The translations under genes and the position numbers were made by a program. A stretch of DNA of 42,357 nt from Schizophyllum amplum. Its lineage: Eukaryota; Basidiomycota; Agaricomycetes; Agaricales; Schizophyllaceae. The notes beneath the pieces were generated by a model. That model worked only from the letters and a program-made list of their open reading frames with translations. It was not told the DNA's origin and did no database searches. Where the stretch lies: the NCBI GenBank assembly GCA_007026445.1, contig VDMD01000173.1:1-42357 (forward strand). The letters are read 5' to 3'. This document shows, piece after piece, positions 29,629 to 41,053 of the stretch (positions are counted from its first letter, which is position 1; each line of letters opens with the position of its first letter).

Positions 29629-31709
29629 TGTATCATAGCAAGCAGCCTTCCATTACGTAACCGCACCCGACCAAATGAACTTCGCGTGGCCGCATGCTCG
29701 GCCGAGCCCGATGGTGCCCTGATGGGGATCTGCCCCTTACGCTCCTGCCCATCTCCTACCTGAGGCTACCGCCACTGCGGCACTGCTATGGCTGTTCAGC
29801 TGACGCTACTGACTGGCAGTTGATTCTGACCCTGTAGCGTGATACACCAATAGAGGCCTGTCTATCAACGAGCTCGCCAGCTCAGCTGAGGCATCTGCTG
29901 GGCATCTGTCGAATACTTCCTCGAGGCTCGTGCCGCATGTTGAGGGGCATTTCATCCGCGCCCGCCTGCAGGCGATGGCGTCGCCTTTGAGAAAATCGAC
30001 TTTCCACCTGGATCTTTGATTGTTTCTTTGTTTTGCGACTTCCATCGCGTGCTTTCGTGCAGGGTCACTGCAACGGCTGGTCAGTGGCGTAGTTGCTTGC
30101 TCACCGCAGATCAGCCTGGGATTGCTGTTCGGCCGGTCCTGTCTTGCACCCCCATTTCCTCCCCCCTGACGCGATAAACACTGCCTCCGACGTCGACGCG
30201 CCTCGACAGAGCTCGACTCTCTGTACACAGCTAGCCATCAACGGACGGTCTGCCCGTCGACTTAGTTTGCGAGGCACCTCTGATCAGTCTTCAAGCTGCC
30301 CACAAGCCGACCACAGGCGGCTTGGAAAGGGAGCATCATTTTTGATGATCATCCGGGCTCGTGGACCGCGTTCCACGCGTAGATACTGTCCAAAAATGGT
30401 AGTTACCGTGACGTGTGGGCAGCCTGGTCACAGCTCCTGGTCGAGCAGTAGCCTGGCAGTAGCATGCTGCTCAGGTGCCGTGGAATTGACAAGGATGTTG
30501 TACATCACATTCATAACATATAGGTATGGTATGAAGCAACACAGTAAAGAGGGAAGACATCAGGCTCTCGTCTTGACACGCAGCGCGTTGCGCGTTCCGG
30601 CCTGTTCCGGCGCCGCGCTCGTCTTTGCGAAACCTGCTACAGTAGATACATGCATATACCGCTCAGTAGAGCAAAGGCCAAAGGCCGTGCCATCCCTCCG
30701 AAGAACGAAGAAAGAAACACACCGAGGAAGTGCCATGTTGAACAGCTGGATGTGGTCGCTTGTAAGGGCGGCGACCTTCGTGCATCGCGTCGCCGGTCAC
30801 GGACAGATCGGATACCTCTGCACGCCCTCTGGCTCGTGGTTGTGAGTGTCAAAGGGGTTGGCTGGCCTGATTGCAGTTGACGGAGGTGAGAGCCTGTCCG
30901 ACGACAGGAAGATACGGGGCGATGTCAGTCGAGCTCAGGTGTTGCCTGACTTGCAGGTAGAGAATAGTAGACTCAGTGAAAAATGCAAAGACAAGCGTGA
31001 ATCAAGGGGACCCAGCGCCTGCCGATCGATTCAAAGGCCCGTTCTGGGCCCAGTTTACAGTCTGCCCAAGAGCGAGCCCACCCAGTTTCCGCGTTTACGG
31101 GAAGACCGCAAGCTGCTTGCGGTCCGCCCACGGTTGGGACTGATGCTCCTTTCATAAACTGACTACGAGCGGCACGCGGTGAAACCGTCCTCAGATCGCA
31201 GGCAGCCCTTAGACCCTCCGAGTTTACGGGCGGACTACAATTCTGTCCCTGGGTGTGTACATATTCGTAGATGAATCGACGTGGGAAGTTGTGAACCTGC
31301 CGAGACCCATGTACCATGTAGTTGAAGTTGAATCGTCGAGACACCATCCACGACACTTATGGCGGAGAAAAGCCAAGGAGAAAGCCACGAGCGGACTTCA
31401 GTTCAGTTGAAGTCAGGTTGAAGTTGAACTTCAACAAGTAAAAGTTGAACTCGAAAGTGATGTGACATACACGTGATTCGACGTTCAACTGCTTCTCACT
31501 GAGACTTTGTGCGTTTCCCAACTTCGACTTCCCTTCCAGCAATGGCAAGTCTTGTGCGGGCTGCAGCCCCAGCATAGCGAGGCTCCAGCTGGCTGGGTGC
31601 CGGAAGATGGCTTGTATGAAAATATACATTCTCCTTAATCACAACTGCTCGATGCGAGTCCATGTAAGTTACACATCCTGGAACTTTGAATAGCACGGTT
31701 CGAGTCCGC
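29629..31709. other. 2-kb gene-poor region
   Basis: No gene is supported. Open frames on both strands (for example 30093-30845) have no domain motif and no coherent splice partners. It holds a 9-bp hairpin at 31104-31124, a GTTGAACTTGA near-palindrome at 31417-31435, and presumably the unresolved first exon of the neighbouring minus-strand gene. A transposon relic is possible but I could not identify termini. Confidence 0.5.
31104..31124. repeat. 9-bp perfect hairpin
   Basis: GACCGCAAG at 31104-31112 and its exact reverse complement at 31116-31124 are separated by CTG. There is no neighbouring coding context, so its role is unknown. Confidence 0.7.
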
Positions 31710-32710
31710 TTAGTACACGCCGGGAATGACCTTGTACTGCACGCGGTCCTCGTAGTCCTTCCACTGCTGGCCGTATTCTGTCGAAACTTGGTCAGAAAGT
31801 TCACGGACAAAAGTGACGTCAACACTCACTGGAAGCCATGTGCGAGCTGAGGTGGGGGATGGAGCTCGCAAATTGGCCGACTTGCAAGAGCAGCGTGACG
31901 AATGCAGCAGGTACAGAGCCGGTCGCGAGGGTCGCGCCAGCACGCCAGAGGGAGTAGCCGAGGTAGTTCGGGTGGCGGCTGAATCGCTGTTAGCGATGCT
32001 ATGAGGCGCATATATGTGGGTGCACGTACACAATGCCGAAGAGGCCCGTGTCGTCAATCCTGCCCTTGTTCTTCGGGTCCTTCTTGAACGCCTTACGCGA
32101 CTCTTCCGACAGCATCTCGATGGCGATGCCTGAGGTGAACAGCCCGAGGCCGACCCATCTGTAGTGAAGCAAGTCAGTAACTATCGCGTCGACAGGGTCA
32201 TAACACGCACTGCTGCCAACCAAGCGACGCGGCCCAGCCGCCGAACGAGTCCGCATACGTCACATTGGACACGACCTGCGCGAGGTGCGACGTCGTGTAC
32301 GCCGTCAGGAGCGTGTTCGCCGTGTTCATGAGCGAGTTGTAGAACGACACGAACCCGGCCCCCGACGCCGAGAAGTACATCGTGTTCGTCACGGTGACCC
32401 AGTACGCATGCCGCAGCGAGCTGACCGTATACATCCCGAGCAGCAGCGTGGGGATGGGGCCAAGGCCAAGGATGCCTGGGCCAGTGGTGAGCGCGGCGTT
32501 GCCGACTTCTGAGGGCTTCATGAGTCCGACGCGCACGAGGGCACCGAGCGCATAGCCCTTCTTGAAGAGCACGTATTGGAGGGGGATGTCCGCGGCGCGC
32601 CCCACGATCATCGCGAGGATGCCGGAGAGCGGGCGGTCGTAGCGGCCGCGGATCATGGGCGGCTTCCAGAGGCCAGTGCTCGGCGCGGGGGTGCTCGATT
32701 TCTCCGCCAT
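31710..32710 (-). CDS. DUF1295 / steroid 5-alpha-reductase-like membrane protein
   Basis: Four minus-strand exons (32710-32211, 32158-32030, 31978-31830, 31777-31710) encode 281 aa. The first true ATG is at 32710 (MAEKSSTPAPSTGLWKPP). Several hydrophobic helices are visible (GILAMIVGRAADIPLQYVLF, GPGILGLGPIPTLLLGMYTV). The C-terminal signature GLFTSGIAIEMLSEESRK.., DDTGLFGIVRHPNYLGYSLWRAGA, KYGQQWKDYEDRVQYKVIPGVY is typical of DUF1295 proteins, relatives of steroid 5-alpha-reductases and isoprenylcysteine methyltransferases. In that fold the Arg-His-Pro-Asn-Tyr segment contributes to NAD(P)H or SAM binding. The probable location is the ER membrane; the substrate is unknown. Confidence 0.88.
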
Positions 32711-32899
32711 GGTAGAGATGGTGGTAGTAGGAGGCAAGGAGGGTATCTATTGAGGATCGACGTTCGCGCGCCGAGACAACGCGCAACCCAGTGACATACG
32801 GACATGACGTCGGTTGGCCACTAAATCAGCCGTAACTCCGTGGACCCACAAAGGCAATCACATCAAGCGGGAGTAAATACAGGTGCATGCCAGCGTCCT

Positions 32900-33880
32900 T
32901 CATATGATCCCCTCGTCGACCAGCGTCTGCGCTTCCTTCTCGTAGATGTCCATCCAGTGACGCACATCCGGCTTGCAGTAATCGCACCCGTTAAGCTGGT
33001 CGATGCAGCCATCAACGATACGCCGCAGCTGTCCTCCGTATATCGCGCTTTTCCCATGCGTATTCAGATCATTGAGTACACCAATCCAGAAACTGGCCCA
33101 CGATTCGCAGTGTGAGTTCCCCCCACGATGGTACCGCCAGGTTGGCCCTTTGGCTGCCTTGTGTGTAAGTTCTTCCCAGCGTGCGTAGTAGAGCAGCTGG
33201 TGAAGAAGGTAGCGGCCATGAGCGGTTTTCAAGTTTTCTAAACCGGCGCTCACCCATTTCATGAGCGCGTAGTCATTGTCTTTGAGGTGTATCTTCATTT
33301 CATTAACTGTCTTGGTCAAGGTATGAGGCCTTGAGGAGCAGCGACGTTGGTGAGTTCTTGATAACCGTGCTTGATGGTGAAGCTCAGAATATGGGAAGGC
33401 TTCTCTTTCACTTTGTACCTGTGACACTAACAATGAGGCTGAAGAAATAACACATTGAATAACAACGTACTCGAGCACGGCGGCACAAATCTGCGTCGCA
33501 GAGTACACTCCGTACTTCTCTGCCGCTTCGGCAATCGCCAAAACATCTGCGCAGGGCAGAATGCGAATCTTGGGCTGCGGTGCGAGGTGCATGAACTGGA
33601 GGAGCACTTCCAGCGTGTGAAAGTTCTCCGTCAGTGGCACAGGTTCGCGTGCGACGATGCCTTCATCCAAGGCCGGGAACCCCTCGCCGTACGTGTCCAA
33701 GTTCCGGGCATGTGCTCCCAAGAGCTTGCCCTCTGAAGACTTGAAAGTGACATCGACGGGAAGCTTGCAACCTGCAAGTTTACGATGGCACCCCTCAACT
33801 AGCACAATTCAAGTGGCAGTCGCACCTTCAAGAGGACACACAACCGCCGGAAGGTCCGCTGTACAGCTGTCCGCCGACAT
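32900..33880 (-). CDS. BTB/POZ-domain protein with interrupted frame
   Basis: Minus-strand exons 33880-33826, 33771-33471 and from 33418 onward. The BTB core is clear: CKLPVDVTFKSSEGKLLGAHARNL, EPVPLTENFHTLEVLLQFMH, LAIAEAAEKYGVYSATQICAAVLEYKVKEKPSHILSF. This is the layout of a large Agaricomycete BTB family. After KHGYQELTNVAAP the frame ends. The conserved continuation HTLTKTVNEMKIHL and the rest to the stop at 32900 (MKWVSAGLENLKTAHGRYLL, CDYCKPDVRHWMDIYEKEA) are one frame away. Either one base is missing near 33325-33340, or a short intron (35 nt, or 59 nt starting inside KHGY) is removed. About 280 aa in total. BTB domains mediate dimerisation and Cul3 binding; the role here is unknown. 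Confidence 0.65.
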
Positions 33881-34125
33881 GGTGTTGTGTGTTTGTGGTA
33901 GGAGGAGAAAGAGCGAGCGAGAATCAGATAGGCGCCTTCGGTCATGCAGCGTGCACGAGGCGACGCAAGCAATCACCGAAGGCTCACGGGGACCCACCAC
34001 GAACGACAAGGCTTAGACTGAGGAGATAGAGCTGCCAAGAAGAAAAGAAAATCCAGCAGACTTGCACGATGAAGGGGAAAGCATGATACATGCGACTGTC
34101 GTGTGCTCCTGCCATACCCACCCTA
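33881..34125. promoter_or_regulatory. BTB gene promoter and clr2 3' flank
   Basis: A 245-bp gap. The minus strand upstream of the BTB start is rich in CTC/CTT tracts (TTTCTCCTCCTACC-like), a common fungal leader feature. No TATA box is evident. Confidence 0.35.
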
Positions 34126-36305
34126 CTATGCGGTGTGATCCTCCGCCAACTGGTCCACCTCCGCGTCCTCTTCCCACTCCTCATCCGCCTCGTCCCCCGC
34201 CTCCAGATACCCACGCACTAGCTCGACCGCGTCGTGTGCCGCCGCTGCCAGCTGCACACCACGGTCCATCTTAAATCGAAACGGCTCAACATTACCCTGC
34301 CAAGCGAGCCCCTCCAACGACAGCAGCGGTCCCCCCTCACTGATCTCCTCTGGTGGCAGCGCCAGCACCCCCGCCAGTATCGGGTGGCTCAGGATTCGCG
34401 CGTAGTAGCGCCCGGCTAGCAGCGCCATTGGCAGCGCCACCGTGAACCCGGGCTCCGTGATGCGCCGCCACTTGTACCCCGTGGGCGGTTGCGGCAGCGG
34501 CAGCTCGTCTGCGGCGTCCCAGGGCCCCGGCTCGATATCCATGTCTGCGAGCTCGTAGAGCGCGCCGGCAGCGCGGCACTCGTGGCCCGCGCCGCCGATG
34601 CGCGCGATGCGGAGGAAGGTCGCGCGCGTACGCGCGCCGTAGGCGTCGGGTTCGAAACGTGGGTCGATTCCGAGGTTGGCGAGGTAGGAGAGAGCGTTGG
34701 GGCTGGGCGCGGACGCCGGCAGGACGTGGGGCGCGCCGTCGGGGGCGAGTGCGTGGCGGGGGAGGCACAGGCGGACGAGGTCTCCTGCCCATATGCGCTC
34801 GGGGCCCCACCAGACGCCCTGGTAGCGCGGTACGGCCGGGCGTTGAGGAGAGACGAGAGTCGCCCTGGATTGAGATTGTGGCGGCGCCGCAAATGAAGAC
34901 GGACCCGGGTCGTTCGGAACATGTTGGGTGGCAGGAGCAGTGGGTGTTTGTGGCGAAAGGCCAAACTCATCCGAGGGTGTCCAGTAGTCAGTAAGCCCAG
35001 AGCCGGCTTGAATGGCTATCATGTAGGCGGAGAGGGCGCGCATGTAATCCGTAGATGATGTGAGGGGGCGCACAGCCGCAAGTTCGTCCGGCGGAAAGAC
35101 CAGCGTCCGACGCGGCTGTTCCTGTGCCCAGTCGACGATACCCAGCGGTGAGTGCGCAAGATAGGGGAGTACTCGATACGCGTGCACGACGCATGCATCA
35201 TTGACACCCAGGCAGCGCACTCGATATCCACTCCCGTCACCCGGCATTAGACCAGAAGCATTGTCTTCAACAAGACAAGGCCAACATGTGATAACCGGGC
35301 CTTCGCCAGAGATTGGAGGATCTAGCACGCACCAGACGACCTCGCCAAGTCTGCACCATCGAAAACCACCCGCATGATTTGGTGCAAGAGCATCGTCGAG
35401 CTCGAGCGCGCGATGACGGTGTACGGGCTCGTCTACGCTAGGACTGGGATCATCAGGTAGGATGGCCATCCGCAAGCGGGGGTCCAGCGGAATGGAGAAC
35501 TGCCCGGACATAGGCATGGCATTCGCAGCCAGAGGCTCAGGTCCTGCAACTTGAGGCAGAAATGCCGAACGCACAGGCAGAGGCGCATGTGCCGGAGGCG
35601 GAGGTAGCATCGACGGGCGTGCTCTGCTCTGCGGTTTGCTTGGCGTCTGAGACGGTGTCCGAGAGGCCGATGGCTTTGATGCCGAAGGTTTAGACGGCGA
35701 CGACTTGGCTGGAGCTTTCGGTTTCACACCGTAAACAACCAGCTCTTCGGCTACCTGTGTCTGCTTGCGCTTCGAGCAATACTTGCACATGCAGGGGGTT
35801 ATACCACCCTTCATGAGCCATACTGCGTGCGGGACAAACTCCAGGAAGGAGCGAAATCGATGTGGCCCTCCTGAAGAGACGCACCCAGATCAGAATCATC
35901 ATCAAGGGCAGAGACGCGACCCACCCATGAGATAGAGGTCGTGTCGAGGACTGTCTGCCGGGCCCTTGAGATGATTAAACAGGGCATAGCCCTGTGGCCA
36001 TCCGCGCATGACATAGTTGGGCCCGGCTAATGCGTGTCAGGGTAGACGGGAGCCGATATATGCGCCAAAGACGTACTCTGAAGCCCGAGCGCTTTGGCTA
36101 TAGGCGGGCCGAGCTTGATGCGCCAGCTCAACGCTCCAGGCTCGTCGACATTTAAAAGTTGCATGTAATCCACTTTTCCGTCGGACACGATGCGTTCGGT
36201 TTTCGTTGGCCATAGCCGGGCATTGCCGTCGCTGTTCTCAAAGTCCAAAAAGGTTGGGTTTGCAGGCAGAACGACGGATTTGGCCGTTCGCCGTGCAGCA
36301 GACAT
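34126..36305 (-). CDS. clr2: Clr2-like transcription-silencing protein
   Basis: Three minus-strand exons (36305-36077, 36026-35925, 35870-34126) encode 691 aa. The N-terminal Clr2 domain (about 30-150) contains LWPTKTERIVSDGKVDYMQLL, YVMRGWPQGYALFNHLKG, RHDLYLMGGPHRFRSFLEF and PHAVWLMKGG, followed by a Cys cluster (CMCKYCSKRK). A Ser/Pro/Lys-rich linker follows, then the C-terminal silencing domain (FRWCRLGEVVWCVLDPPI, ITCWPCLVED, VWWGPERIWAGDLVRL, WRRITEPGF) and an acidic tail. In fission yeast Clr2 scaffolds the SHREC HDAC/remodeller complex for heterochromatin silencing; the assignment is by these two domains. The junction into exon 3 was fixed by restoring FLEFVPHAVWLM. It is divergent from MVP1 across 340 bp. 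Confidence 0.88.
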
Positions 36306-36645
36306 TAAGAGTGTACAAAGATCAGGTCAAGAAAGGCAGGCTGGTCTTGTTCCCGGCCGTAGCCGACAATGAACTTGACGCAGATGATGGATGAGACGAA
36401 GAACGGTCGTGGGAAAAGGCTTCATTGTCCCTGATGTTTCCAAAAGCGGAAAGTAGCTACCACATGGCACATGGTTCTTGTTTACCTGCAGCGTGCGATG
36501 GTCACAGGTACGCAGTTGACGCTGTGACTGTCGCTGGACTGTCACTGTCCGCGAATCCCTCGGTCGGGGAGACTCAGTTTATTATTCTCTTCCCCGACTT
36601 ACATAATTCTGCAATAGGCTTGGACGCGGCTTGTCTTCAGCCGTC
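36306..36645. promoter_or_regulatory. Divergent clr2 / MVP1 promoter
   Basis: 340 bp between two start codons on opposite strands. No TATA box is clear on either side. A GTGACTGTCGCTGGACTGTCAC stretch (about 36521-36544) is an imperfect inverted repeat (GTGAC-AGT..ACTGTCAC) and could be a shared binding site. Confidence 0.35.
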
Positions 36646-39404
36646 ATGTTCAACGCACCGCGCTCGACGCAGCGGTACACAAGCGGCGGGTTCGGCAGCT
36701 TCACAGACGAGAACCCGCTCGCGGCGTCCGTATACGACACCATTGACCCCTGGAGCAATGCACCAAGTCCCGCTCCTCCCGCAGAGCCGCACGCGAACTC
36801 CATGTTCAGCTCGGTTATAGGTGCGTTTCGCTATCAAGCGGGGAAGAGGAGGTGTTAACGGCTTGCGCGCAGCGGATGCTACGGTACCGGCTATATACAG
36901 CAGAGCTTTTAGCGCGGTCGATGTGGACAATGCGGGGGACGTGTCTGTTAACTCGCTTTCGCGCGTTCTGGCCACATCGTCATTGCCAGCCTCGACGATC
37001 GACCGCGTATGTCCCCCCTCGTCCGCAAGTAGCGGAAGCGCGTTCTGATTCTCCGCAGATCGTGAACCTCGTCAGCTCCCGCCCCCGCGTATCCAAGCTC
37101 GAGTTCTTTGTCGCGCTCGCACTTGTCGCTCTCGCACAGTCCGGCAAAGGTACGCTATCACTGTTGTTCGCCCAAGCGCATCGTTCATCCTCTCGCAGAC
37201 GTCAGCATCGAGCAGGTTGCCGCACTCTCGTCGCAGAACACTCTACCCGAGCCAAGCCTGGACCTTGATACCCTCCAGCCGTCCGCTTCCACGTTCTACA
37301 AGCCGATTTCGCCACCCATATCGTCCCCTGCGCCTGCATACTCTTCATTCGACCCATGGAATCCCAACCCATTCAGCCAAACTGCGCTAGATAACGCGGG
37401 GACCACCGCGCCTCCGATTGGGGGTGCTGGTCTGCCGAACGGACTGCCATCCAACTTTTCTGGATCGGGTCTCCCTTCCGAGTGGTGGCGCAAGCTCGAA
37501 AACGTGCAAGTCAGCACCGTGGGCCAGCAGGGCTTCATCTTGAACCGTTACACGGTTTATCAGATAACCACTTCCGTATGTAGATCGCATTGCTCATTTG
37601 TCAAAAGACTGACAACGTGTAGCGGGGATCGCCAGTGTCACGACGATACTCGGAATTTGTGTTCCTCTGGGAATGCTTAACGAGACGTTATCCGTTTAGG
37701 CTGTTCCCTGCCCTTCCGCCGAAGCGTATCGGTCGTACGTGGTCACAACGAAGCCGTACACTGTTCATCTCATCATCGTTCCGCAGCCGACGAATATTTT
37801 ATCGAGCAACGAAGGTAGGCGCCTCAAAGAGGATGATCTACCAGCTTCTAACTAACGAGCTGATGCAGGCGAGGACTTGCTCGGGCGCTGAACTTTGTCG
37901 TGTCAGTATTTGAAGCATGCACCATCAGCACTTGCACTAATACGCGCATACGCCAGCAACCATCCTGTCATCAAGGATGATGCACTGTTGGGCGTATTCC
38001 TGACCGAGCCATTATTCGAGACGTGGCGGAAACAAAACTCCGTATCCTTAGACGAAGAGTCGGCCACCAAACGCGTCGATCGCGTGGAGGAGATGAGCAT
38101 CCCTGCCGATCTCGACGATAAACTCGCGTAAGTCGCTTCGCGCTCCTCTCACCTTCGCACCTTCGACCCTGTGCTTCAGGGATATGAATTGACTAACGGC
38201 TTCGTAGACTGGTACGCGGTCAGGTGCCGCCGCTCATCGAGCACTGGCAGCGCGCATGCATACTTGCAGAGCGAATTATAAAGAGACGCGAGGCAGCCGC
38301 GGTACGGACCAGCCGTCTTCGTCGTGCATTCCACATCCCGGCTCACCTGCTTCCGTCCGCTTCCGCTCTTGGCCTACCTGTCTCAAAACCCGCCCTCGAC
38401 ATCGCACCCTCAACCGCACCCAACATGTCCGCATCCGTCCCCAATATGTCCGCTCTACCCAACCCACTCGCCTCGCCGATGAGCGCGTCTTCTACCCTCT
38501 TATCCTCCAATGCGTCAATTATGTCCGGTTCCACCACCGCGTTTCCTGGCATGCCGAACTCGGTCACCCTCCCGCCGCCCACGGCCTCGGTGCTTTCGAT
38601 GGAATTGGGCGATCAGAGCGACTTGTCGAGGCTGACGAACACGTTGCGTGTGGTCGTCGAGGTCGGCGCGCCGTGTTGGAGGGGCGAGGAGTGCGAGCTG
38701 TCGAATGGCGTGCGTGGGGGCTTGAGTCAGGTTGCTGCGCATGCGCAACGGTATGCGGAGATGGTAGAGCTGAGGGTGAGTTCGGATGCTCGTTATTGTT
38801 AAGTGCTTAGTACTGAGCCAATGTGCAGACGCGCTCGCTGATGGATACGACCCTGGAGGGTCTGAAGGTAGACTCGACTTGTATTCCCGCGGGCATGTCA
38901 GAGCTGATGAGATTGAACTAGGCTCAGCGCGACTTGTACATCGCCATGCGCGATCTGTTCATACGACATGACCGCTTGTCAGTCGATCAAGTTGAGCGGT
39001 TGAAGAAGCGTGTGGAAACAACATCGCTCAAGATGGACGGCATCAAATCTACGCAGAAGGAGGGCTGGGAGGTCGAGGCAGACAAGCTGTCGAGCCAGAT
39101 CGAGCGCGACCAGGCGACGATTGCGGCACAGCTGAGCCGCCGGGTATTCATCCGCGCGTGGTGAGTATTCTACCTTTGCTTTTTGGGGTTTCGCGCGGGA
39201 TATGGGCCCTCTGTCGATCGCACGGGTGCTGACGACTACGACAGTATGTGGCACGAACTCAAGGTCGTCCTGCACAACCGCGAGAACACGCTGCCGACCT
39301 TGCTCGTGCAGGCCTTTGCGCGGGAGGAGACCGACTTCACTGAGAGCGTGTTGGCGAATTGGAGCGCCCTTAGCGAGGCGGTTGAGGGCATGCCGCTGGA
39401 ATAA
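36646..39404 (+). CDS. MVP1: Mvp1-like sorting nexin (PX-BAR)
   Basis: Twelve exons (36646-36820, 36873-37006, 37059-37149, 37199-37575, 37623-37734, 37787-37814, 37869-37901, 37957-38127, 38208-38775, 38829-38867, 38922-39160, 39245-39404) encode 708 aa. An EH/EF-hand-like N-terminal region (59-145: [35 protein letters not shown]) precedes a linker and the PX domain (about 228-345: [48 protein letters not shown]). The BAR region follows (about 390-708: [56 protein letters not shown]). A Ser/Met/Asn/Pro-rich insert of about 90 residues interrupts the BAR region. Mvp1/SNX8 drives retromer-independent endosomal recycling. Exons 6 and 7 (28 and 33 nt) were placed by restoring [18 protein letters not shown]. 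Confidence 0.93.
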
Positions 39405-40138
39405 ATGTTATTGGGGCGACTTTTGTTATGGACAGGAGCGTGGCAGCATGGGATGTCTTCATCGATGGCTGCAGAGCCTATCATACGCCACTACATTATT
39501 TACGACCTTCATTGACCGCTGGCAAGTATATATGTGTCCATTGTTCAGTGTTGATGAATACATACCCGGACGCTTCGAGACACGCATAGGCAGACTAGTA
39601 GATGTCCATCGAGGATTCGATCCTCAGAAAGTTCAACTCAAGTTCAACTTGACCCCTCACGTTGCTGCAGGTGCAGGATGTTCACATTGCTTTCCACTGC
39701 CAGCTCGCTTGTTTTTGTAAGTATGCGAATTTGACATCCGTATCGAGACGTAAGATAATGAGCTACTGACCATGTAAAGCGTGTGCTATGGCCAAAAGGC
39801 CGCCCGTCCGAATTGTCGAATACGCACAGGAGACCCCAAGGCCAACGGTGATGCTGGTTCCTCTGCTACGTCGATACTGCTTGAACCGTTCTCCGAATGA
39901 AGATGAGTTTTATAGGACCGGCGTAGTTCGAAGATCGCCCAAGTTGGTCATCTCTCAAGGCGTCGCGGTGGGCATTGCGGGGGAGACGCCTTTGGCCTTC
40001 CCCATCATCCTAGCGTCTAACCCTTTGGAAGCACGCATAGCCTCAATAGTGAGCATGAGCGCCGCAGCCAGACAGCACGTAAGCAATGATACAAATACAC
40101 ATACACTGATCCAAGCAAGATATACAAAAAACCGGGTA
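39405..40138. other. Convergent MVP1 / SPC25 intergenic region
   Basis: About 730 bp. A 153-codon plus-strand frame begins at 39788 but overlaps the SPC25 3' end antisense and has no recognisable domain, so I do not call it. A GTTGAACTTGA-type near-palindrome lies at 39638-39652. Confidence 0.4.
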
Positions 40139-41053
40139 TCATGTCCGACTCGAGACAAGGTCAACGAACGCCTGCCTCATGGACATGATGAAGGCGTAGA
40201 TATCCAATGTCTTGTTGAGCTCGTCCAAGAGTATAGGCAGTGTGGGTAATGGGGGGTTAGATATAGGGACTGAAGTGCACACAGTTAGCATGACGCTTGT
40301 GTCAATGGATCTTGTACGGCGCACCTCTATAGGGTGTGCTTGTCACATCCAAGATGAATGTAAACTCTCGACCTGGATCCGATGGTTGTATTTCCCAGAA
40401 GCGAACGAGGATGGGTTCCCCGTCGATGCTACCGTCGAGTCCCTCAATTATGCAGGCCAGGGTCTGTTGGCAGGCTTCAAGATATGGCAGCACGGAAGCC
40501 GCCCGTGCCTCCAGCACAGTGCGCTCCTTCTCTTTCTCTGCATCCCGGTAAGAGAGCGGACAGTCCTGACAGTGAAGGGCACGCACCACGCTGCAGGTTC
40601 TCCGCCATCGCACGCACATTCTCGACCTCCGTTTCGTCCTCGGCCGCCTTTTTGCGCAGCGTCTCTACTTGCCGCTTCACCGATGTGATCGCCATCTCCG
40701 CCTTGCGCTTCTCTTCCTGCTCGCGCTCGAGTTCTGTGTCGCACTAATCAGTCCAGTGGTACGAGGAAGAGTAGTCCCTAACGCACCCGCCAGCAGCTCG
40801 ATCTCCTTGAGCTTGCACTGATTTGTCTCTGCCTCAGCTGCCCGCGTGCGCTCAGCAAGCCTCTTCTTCTCAGCTTCAGCCTGTTCGCGCTTCTCCGCCA
40901 TCGCATCATGTAGCGGATCTTGTACTCGCCCAGGGCCTTCAGGAAGTCTCGGTTCGCCTTGTCGAACGCATCGACCTTGAGGTCTATCTGTGGGTTGTCT
41001 TCGGCCACGAGAGCGGCGAGGTCAATGCGGGGCGCGCGTAGTCGGCGACCCAT
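40139..41053 (-). CDS. SPC25: Spc25 kinetochore protein, frame interrupted by one base
   Basis: Minus-strand exons 41053-40787, 40733-40590, 40537-40325 and 40269-40139. The N-terminus (MGRRLRAPRIDLAALVAED, LKVDAFDKANRDFLKALGEYK) and the following coiled coil (AEKREQAEAEKKRLAERTRA, CKLKEIELLAELEREQEEKR, VKRQVETLRKKAAED) are in different frames. Adding one base between about 40903 and 40921 joins them and makes every later phase agree (about 251 aa). The globular C-terminus is unmistakable: ILVRFWEIQPSDPGREFTF, LDVTSTPYRV, PPLPTLPILLDELNKTLD, YAFIMSMRQAFVDLV. Spc25 pairs with Spc24 in the Ndc80 complex linking kinetochores to microtubules and is essential in studied fungi. A start at the internal Met (40901) would lose the conserved N-terminus. 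A sequence error is the simplest explanation. Confidence 0.85.

Noticed and set aside
30093..30845. 250-codon plus-strand open frame in the gene-poor region
   Set aside because: It has no motif, no signal peptide, competing frames on the other strand and no promoter signals.
31697..31707. GGTTCGAGTCC resembling a tRNA B box
   Set aside because: There is no A box or cloverleaf upstream, and the site sits at the end of the DUF1295 gene on the other strand.
8372..39404. Functional clustering of trafficking genes (VPS5, TRAPPC12, MVP1)
   Set aside because: They are separated by unrelated genes on both strands, so co-location looks coincidental.
39788..40249. 153-codon plus-strand open frame
   Set aside because: It overlaps the SPC25 3' end antisense, shows no recognisable motif, and no splice signals extend it.
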